From the NCBI GenBank assembly GCA_965178585.1, contig OZ238267.1:1736001-1800000 (forward strand): a stretch of 64,000 nt of DNA, in the 5' to 3' direction. A model generated the notes under the pieces. That model saw nothing but the letters and a program-made list of their open reading frames with translations. It ran no database searches and was not told where the DNA came from. Both the position numbers and the translations under genes were made by a program. This document shows, piece by piece, positions 59,846 to 64,000 of this stretch (position 1 is the stretch's first letter; each line of letters opens with the position of its first letter). Origin of the DNA: Marifrigoribacter sp965178585 (lineage in GTDB: Bacteria > Bacteroidota > Bacteroidia > Flavobacteriales > Flavobacteriaceae).

Positions 59846-60463
59846 ATGAATACAAATAGCAATTTTTTACTTTTCATATTATTTACTGGGTACATATTAA
59901 ACTCTGTAGCTCAAGAGTCGTTAGTTGACATTTCTATATATAAAAGTGATCTCATCATTGAAATGCCTTATGCAACACCTAATAACTTTATTGGAAAAAA
60001 AGTATATAACTGTGAAAAATGCTTATTACAACCCGAAGTAGCTAAAGCCCTTTTAGAAGCAAATGATTATTTTAATAAAGAAGGATATCGAATTAAAATT
60101 TATGACTGTTACCGCCCGCTAGACGTTCAAAAAAAAATGTGGGAAATTGTTCCTCGTGCTACTTATGTGGCAAACCCAGAAACAAGAGGATCGATACATA
60201 ACAAAGGAGCTGCAATAGATCTAACCATTGAAAAAATAGATGGTACTCCATTGGATATGGGATCAAAATTTGATTTTTTTGGTAAAGAATCACATATAGA
60301 TAACTTTGATTTTCCTGAACATATTATAAAAAACAGAAAGCTTCTTTTTGATGGAATGCGAAAATTTGGTTTTCAGACCATACGTACGGAATGGTGGCAT
60401 TTCAGTTATAAAAAGAATAAAAGCTACCCCACTTTAAATATCCCCTTTCCCTGTGATAATTAA
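59846..60463 (+). CDS. D-alanyl-D-alanine dipeptidase, VanX/DdpX type (M15)
   Basis: A 205-aa secreted zinc peptidase with a signal peptide (to about residue 23, SVAQ). The zinc ligands His118, Asp125 (SIHNKGAAID) and His185 and the catalytic Glu182 (EWWH) match VanX His116, Asp123, His184, Glu181, and Arg90 fits VanX Arg71. It hydrolyses D-Ala-D-Ala, for peptidoglycan turnover or as a nutrient; without a van cluster it is not a vancomycin-resistance gene. It probably shares a transcript with the SEC14/STAS-like gene. Confidence 0.92.
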   Translation: MNTNSNFLLFILFTGYILNSVAQESLVDISIYKSDLIIEMPYATPNNFIGKKVYNCEKCLLQPEVAKALLEANDYFNKEGYRIKIYDCYRPLDVQKKMWEIVPRATYVANPETRGSIHNKGAAIDLTIEKIDGTPLDMGSKFDFFGKESHIDNFDFPEHIIKNRKLLFDGMRKFGFQTIRTEWWHFSYKKNKSYPTLNIPFPCDN

Positions 60464-60520
60464 TAGTTAAATTGTTAGTTAAAAAAATGGCTCAGTGAAT
60501 ACTTCTAAAATAAGGCTCAC

Positions 60521-60528
60521 TATATTTG
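60521..60528 (+). promoter_or_regulatory. Putative -7 promoter box (TATATTTG) for the DUF3817/MscS pair
   Basis: A perfect TAnnTTTG match 18 nt upstream of ATG 60547. Confidence 0.45.
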
Positions 60529-60546
60529 TCAAAATTTTAAATTAAA

Positions 60547-60828
60547 ATGAATTTATCTATTAAATCTTTCAAAATAATTAGTGTTCTTGAAGCATTATCA
60601 TTTCTAATATTGCTAGGAATTGCTATGCCTTTAAAATATTTTGCAGACACCCCAGAACCCGTAAGTGTTATTGGAATGGCTCATGGGGTATTATTTATAA
60701 TGTACATACTTGGAGCTTTTATGATGAAAACGAAATTAAATTGGTCATTACAAACACTGCTAATAGTAATTTTATGTTCTGTTTTGCCTTTTGGACCCTT
60801 TTATGCTGAAAAAAAATACTTGCCATGA
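60547..60828 (+). CDS. DUF3817 membrane protein
   Basis: A 93-aa inner-membrane protein with three helices: ISVLEALSFLILLGIAMPLKYF, the central SVIGMAHGVLFIMYILGAFMM (in parts) with the family His-Gly, and a C-terminal helix before PFYAEKKYL. DUF3817 proteins are related to the MFS/permease helix bundles, with no known function. It overlaps the MscS-type gene by 4 nt (ATGA), and a shared role in membrane tension is conceivable. Confidence 0.9.
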   Translation: MNLSIKSFKIISVLEALSFLILLGIAMPLKYFADTPEPVSVIGMAHGVLFIMYILGAFMMKTKLNWSLQTLLIVILCSVLPFGPFYAEKKYLP

Positions 60829-62087
60829 TTATAAAATTTGTTCAAAAATATGACGAATGGTTTAAAAGTTTTTTCATTGAAAACGGAATGGAACCAAATA
60901 TGGCATCAATATTTAATGTAATTATAGTTGCTATTTTATTTTTCACTCTTATCTATATTATTGACCTTATAGTTAAAACTATAATTATTAAAATTTTTAT
61001 ATTTTTTAGTAATAAAACTAAATCTACATTAGACGATTATTTAGTTTTAAGTAAGTTTCCTAACTACATAGCACATACCATACCTGTATCTATAATTTGG
61101 CATTTAATACCCGAAATATTCAAGGAGTTTCCTATACTTTCCTCCTTATCGTTAAAAATTATTGATCTATATATTATAGTATTATGTATTTTAATTGTTA
61201 GAAGTATTTTGCGTTCTACTAAAAAGTATTTGTCAAATAAGGAAAAATATAAGGACAAACCACTAGAAAGTTATTTACAAGTACTTATGATTTTTACTTG
61301 GAGTATTGGTATTTTTTTTATCATAAATACTCTTACAGGTTATTCAACCATAAGCGTTGCTACCTTAAGTGCTACTTCAGCAGTTTTATTGTTAATTTTC
61401 AAAGATACAATCCTCGGTTTTGTTGCAAGTATTCAAGTAACCGTAAATGATATGGTTCGTATTGGAGATTGGGTTACATTCAGTAAGTTTGGTGCTGATG
61501 GGTATGTTATAGAAATTTCTTTAGCTACTGTTAGAGTTCAAAACTTCGACAATACTTTTACTACAATTCCTACTTACAGTTTAATTTCAGATTCCTTTCA
61601 AAACTGGAGAGGAATGCAAGAATCAGGCGGTAGAAGGATTAAAAGAGCCATTTTTATAAAACAAAGTTCTATAAAATTCTTAACGAAAGAAGAAATAGAA
61701 AACTATAAAAAAATAGACTTAGTTAAAAACTATTTGGATCATAGAGAAAAAGGAAATGATCAGTATAATGAATCACATCATATAGATAAGTCGATATTAA
61801 TCAATGGAAAAAACCAAACAAATTTTGGAGTTTTTAGAAAATATATCGAAGCATACCTTAATAGCAACCCTGCTATTAATAAAGAAATGTTTTTAATGGT
61901 AAGGCATTTAGCTCCTACTGAAAAAGGAATTCCTATAGAAGTTTATTGTTTTAGTAAAGATCAAGCTTGGATTAATTTCGAGCACATTCAAGCTGATATT
62001 TTTGATCATATTTTGGCATCAGCAAACTTTTTTGATTTGGAAATATTTGAGTTTCCAACAGGTAAGGATTTAAATTTTAAAAAATAA
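60825..62087 (+). CDS. MscS-type mechanosensitive channel, YbdG-like
   Basis: A 420-aa member of the MscS family with five predicted helices (30-52, 82-100, 107-125, 148-168, 175-200) before the pore region, the conserved beta domain (SIQVTVNDMVRIGDWVTFSKFGADGYV) given here in two parts SIQVTVNDMVRIGDWV and TFSKFGADGYV, and a long C-terminal cytoplasmic domain. The YbdG branch gates at low conductance. Translation is coupled to the DUF3817 gene. Confidence 0.88.
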   Translation: MIIKFVQKYDEWFKSFFIENGMEPNMASIFNVIIVAILFFTLIYIIDLIVKTIIIKIFIFFSNKTKSTLDDYLVLSKFPNYIAHTIPVSIIWHLIPEIFKEFPILSSLSLKIIDLYIIVLCILIVRSILRSTKKYLSNKEKYKDKPLESYLQVLMIFTWSIGIFFIINTLTGYSTISVATLSATSAVLLLIFKDTILGFVASIQVTVNDMVRIGDWVTFSKFGADGYVIEISLATVRVQNFDNTFTTIPTYSLISDSFQNWRGMQESGGRRIKRAIFIKQSSIKFLTKEEIENYKKIDLVKNYLDHREKGNDQYNESHHIDKSILINGKNQTNFGVFRKYIEAYLNSNPAINKEMFLMVRHLAPTEKGIPIEVYCFSKDQAWINFEHIQADIFDHILASANFFDLEIFEFPTGKDLNFKK

Positions 62088-62100
62088 AATTACTAAATAT

Positions 62101-62115
62101 GTAACAAACTGTTAC
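62101..62115. promoter_or_regulatory. Short inverted repeat GTAACA-AAC-TGTTAC
   Basis: A perfect 6-bp inverted repeat 42 nt upstream of the LolA-like ATG. It could be an operator, but six bases may be chance in this AT-rich DNA. Confidence 0.25.
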
Positions 62116-62156
62116 TTTTAACGTCCAAAACTATAACAAAAATTAATTATCAAATT

Positions 62157-62915
62157 ATGAAAACAATTAAAACACTTTTTATTGCAATATTAATCTTAGC
62201 AATAGCTCCATTAAATGCGCAGACTGCAGACGAAATCATCGACAATTATTTTGAAAACACCGGTGGGAAAGCCAATTGGGGGAAATTGGAAGGTATGAAA
62301 ATGGAAGCTGAGGCAGATGCTCAAGGTATGATTATTCCAGTAGAAATATACCAAACTAAAGATGGTAAACAATTAATAAAAATAAATCTTCAGGGTCAAG
62401 AATTAACACAAGTTTCTTTTGATGGTGAAACACTTTGGACTACTAATTTTATGACAATGGCTGCTGAAAAGAGTGATCAAGAAGCAACTGATAATATGAA
62501 AAAGCAGATGAAAGACTTCCCTTCACCATTGTTTAACTACAAAGAAAAAGGCTATGCAGTAGAACTTTTAGGAAATGAAACTATTGAAGGAACAGAGACT
62601 TTTAAAATTATGCTTACCCAAGATCCTTTAATGGTTGATGGAGTAGAAACAGCAAACATTACTTATTTTTATTTTGAAACTGAAAATTTTGTGCCAATCG
62701 TTAGCGAAACAAAAATTCAACAAGGGCCTATGAAGGGTCAAATGAATAAAACTACATTAAGTGATTATGAAGAGGTAAATGGACTTTACTTTCCTTTTTC
62801 AATGAATATGGGAGGACAGGGAGTTACCATTAAAAAAATTACATTAAATCCAGAAATTGATATGGCATTATTTGCTTTTCCAGTTACAGAAGTTAAAACT
62901 GAAGAAGGGAAATAA
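62157..62915 (+). CDS. LolA-like outer-membrane lipoprotein-sorting protein
   Basis: A 252-aa periplasmic protein with a signal peptide (MKTIKTLFIAILILAIAPLNAQ) and the LolA/LolB-like half-barrel pattern: TADEIIDNYFENTGG, MKMEAEADAQGMIIPVEIYQ, SFDGETLWTTN, then the strands of NITYFYFETENFVPI. Homologues in Bacteroidota are annotated as lipoprotein-sorting or outer-membrane proteins. A specific cargo is unknown. It ends at a weak terminator, with the VPS10-like gene next. Confidence 0.78.
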   Translation: MKTIKTLFIAILILAIAPLNAQTADEIIDNYFENTGGKANWGKLEGMKMEAEADAQGMIIPVEIYQTKDGKQLIKINLQGQELTQVSFDGETLWTTNFMTMAAEKSDQEATDNMKKQMKDFPSPLFNYKEKGYAVELLGNETIEGTETFKIMLTQDPLMVDGVETANITYFYFETENFVPIVSETKIQQGPMKGQMNKTTLSDYEEVNGLYFPFSMNMGGQGVTIKKITLNPEIDMALFAFPVTEVKTEEGK

Positions 62916-62936
62916 TAAGAAAATAAATAACCGTTT

Positions 62937-62981
62937 AAATCCCCCTCTTAGTTTGTTTAAAAACAACTGTTTGGGGGATTT
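62937..62981 (+). terminator. Terminator after the LolA-like gene
   Basis: AAATCCCCC (62937-62945) pairs with GGGGGATTT (62973-62981) across a 27-nt loop, followed by TTC. It is weaker than the others because of the long loop. Confidence 0.6.
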
Positions 62982-63003
62982 TCATTAACTAACCAAATAA
63001 ACA

Positions 63004-64000
63004 ATGAAAAATTTAATTTACACTTTAGCAATAATTGCTTTATTGCCAATTAACAACTTTGCACAAGATATTTCTCTTAAGGGAAAAGAACTTTTTGGAG
63101 GAATGCAAGCTAGACATATAGGACCTGCTTTAATGAGTGGTCGTATTATTGATGTCGAAAATCATCCAACTAACCCAAGAATCATTTACTTAGGTGCTGC
63201 TGGTGGTGGAGTTTGGAAATCGTCTGATAGTGGTACTACATTTAGTCCAATTTTTGATGATTATGCACAATCCATTGGAGCTGTAAAATTAGATCCAAAA
63301 AATCCAGATAATATTATTTGGGTTGGAACAGGTGAAATATGGACTCGTAACTCTGTTTCTATTGGTGATGGTTTATTTAAATCTACTGATGGAGGTACCA
63401 ATTGGACAAAAGTAGGTTTTGAAAATTCTGAGCGTATTTCCTCAATTGTAATTAATCCAAACAATACGGACGAAATGTACGTTGGTGTTTTGGGCGCTTT
63501 ATGGAGTGATAGCGAAGATCGTGGTGTTTATAAATCTACAGATGGAGGTACAACTTGGAACAAAATATTATATATAGGCCCTTCTACTGGTGCTGCAGAT
63601 GTAATTATGGATCCAAAGGATCCTTCAGTGTTATATACTTCTATGTGGGAGTTTAGACGTACTGGATGGGGTTTTACTTCAGGAGGAAAAACAAGTGCTT
63701 TATATAAATCTATGGATAGTGGAAAAACTTGGAATAAAATTCATAATGGATTCCCAGAAGGAGATTTAGGTAGAATAGCTGTTGCAGTTGCTCCTAGTGA
63801 TAATAACATACTCTATTCAGTTTTAGAAACCGGAGAAAAAACTACTAACGGTCTTTGGAAGTCTACGGATGCTGGAAAAAGCTGGGAGCATTTAAATAAT
63901 GATTTTGGTTTAACGGTTAGGCCTTTTTACTTTTCAAGAATAACAATTGACCCAAAAAACCCAGATGTAATTGTAAAAGGTGGTTTAAATGGCTCTATTA
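63004..64000 (+). CDS. VPS10/sortilin-like secreted propeller protein (partial, runs off the window)
   Basis: ATG 63004 opens a frame that stays open to the window end (332 codons). It has a signal peptide (MKNLIYTLAIIALLPINNFAQ) and the same propeller start as the protein at 21504-24773: ARHIGPALMSGRIIDVE, then Asp-box repeats SSDSGTTF, STDGGTNW, STDGGTTW and SMDSGKTW. The two proteins are clear paralogues. The 3' end and the full length are outside the window. It lies 88 nt after the LolA-like gene. Confidence 0.9.
   Translation, partial: MKNLIYTLAIIALLPINNFAQDISLKGKELFGGMQARHIGPALMSGRIIDVENHPTNPRIIYLGAAGGGVWKSSDSGTTFSPIFDDYAQSIGAVKLDPKNPDNIIWVGTGEIWTRNSVSIGDGLFKSTDGGTNWTKVGFENSERISSIVINPNNTDEMYVGVLGALWSDSEDRGVYKSTDGGTTWNKILYIGPSTGAADVIMDPKDPSVLYTSMWEFRRTGWGFTSGGKTSALYKSMDSGKTWNKIHNGFPEGDLGRIAVAVAPSDNNILYSVLETGEKTTNGLWKSTDAGKSWEHLNNDFGLTVRPFYFSRITIDPKNPDVIVKGGLNGSI

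Noticed and set aside
59846..60463. Vancomycin-resistance gene vanX.
   Set aside because: Active-site residues match VanX, but no vanHA ligase or dehydrogenase genes are present; this is a chromosomal dipeptidase.
1..64000. tRNA, rRNA, CRISPR repeats, IS transposase or prophage genes.
   Set aside because: No cloverleaf-like conserved blocks, spaced direct repeats, transposase motifs or phage structural genes were seen on either strand.

Overview
The window comes from a low-GC member of the Bacteroidota, most probably a marine Flavobacteriaceae. The evidence is AT-rich intergenic DNA, near-absence of Shine-Dalgarno sequences, repeated occurrence of the Bacteroidota -7 promoter box TAnnTTTG, several TTG/GTG starts, a type IX secretion C-terminal sorting domain (47083-48780), a fused E1 alpha/beta 2-oxoacid dehydrogenase, an EF-G2-type GTPase-like protein, and two large VPS10/sortilin-like secreted propeller proteins. 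No rRNA, tRNA, CRISPR array, prophage or insertion-sequence transposase was seen. Most of the window reads as ordinary chromosomal backbone.

Layout. 0-3.5 kb: cold-shock protein, short-chain dehydrogenase, secreted protein, lipoprotein cytochrome c and patatin phospholipase. 3.5-4.8 kb (minus): a ThiE-like protein and a half-size DEAD-box protein, both with degraded active-site motifs. 4.9-8.9 kb: a TesA-like esterase divergent from an ABC ATPase/permease pair, the same arrangement as tesA-ybbA-ybbP in E. coli. 9-10.9 kb: glutaredoxin-like protein and SelO. 11-13.7 kb (minus): serine hydrolase and an NTF2-like secreted protein. 13.8-17.3 kb is visibly decaying: a YdjM-type membrane hydrolase broken at a 9-T tract, a TPR protein frameshifted near its C terminus, a beta-barrel gene without its 5' end, and a 191-bp nested palindrome resembling a MITE. 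17.3-24.9 kb: OB-fold lipoprotein, SLC12-type cotransporter, Bcr/CflA MFS transporter, and a VPS10-like protein bracketed by two near-identical hairpins. 25-30.8 kb (minus): EF-G2-like protein plus a small partner, RlmI-like methyltransferase, E1 dehydrogenase. 30.9-34 kb: a tightly coupled operon of dioxygenase, SUI1 factor, nucleoside phosphorylase and cytoplasmic PBP-like protein. 34-42 kb: Ung, YfcC-type transporter, MutS2-like ATPase, DCC protein, MscS, SDF symporter, chorismate synthase. 42.5-54.8 kb: FAD/Fe-S oxidoreductase, secreted CxxC protein, outer-membrane protein, T9SS cargo, sigma-like protein, two secreted proteins, CurA-type reductase, penicillin acylase. 54.9-55.7 kb: four very small genes, three encoding paralogous 28-33 aa basic peptides. 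55.7-64 kb: DUF1456 protein, DEAD helicase, HTH/membrane pair, Dps, SEC14/STAS-like protein, VanX-type dipeptidase, DUF3817/MscS pair, LolA-like protein, and the start of a second VPS10-like gene cut by the window edge.

The best candidate for something undescribed is the tandem family of tiny MRTL...WNxKRR peptides at 54977-55514. Other items worth attention are a perfect 17-bp inverted repeat that covers a start codon just downstream of dps, the 191-bp palindrome, the EF-G paralogue without its catalytic histidine, and the adjacent pair of apparently catalytically dead paralogues (ThiE-like, DEAD-like). All functional statements are read from sequence motifs by eye; no database search was possible.
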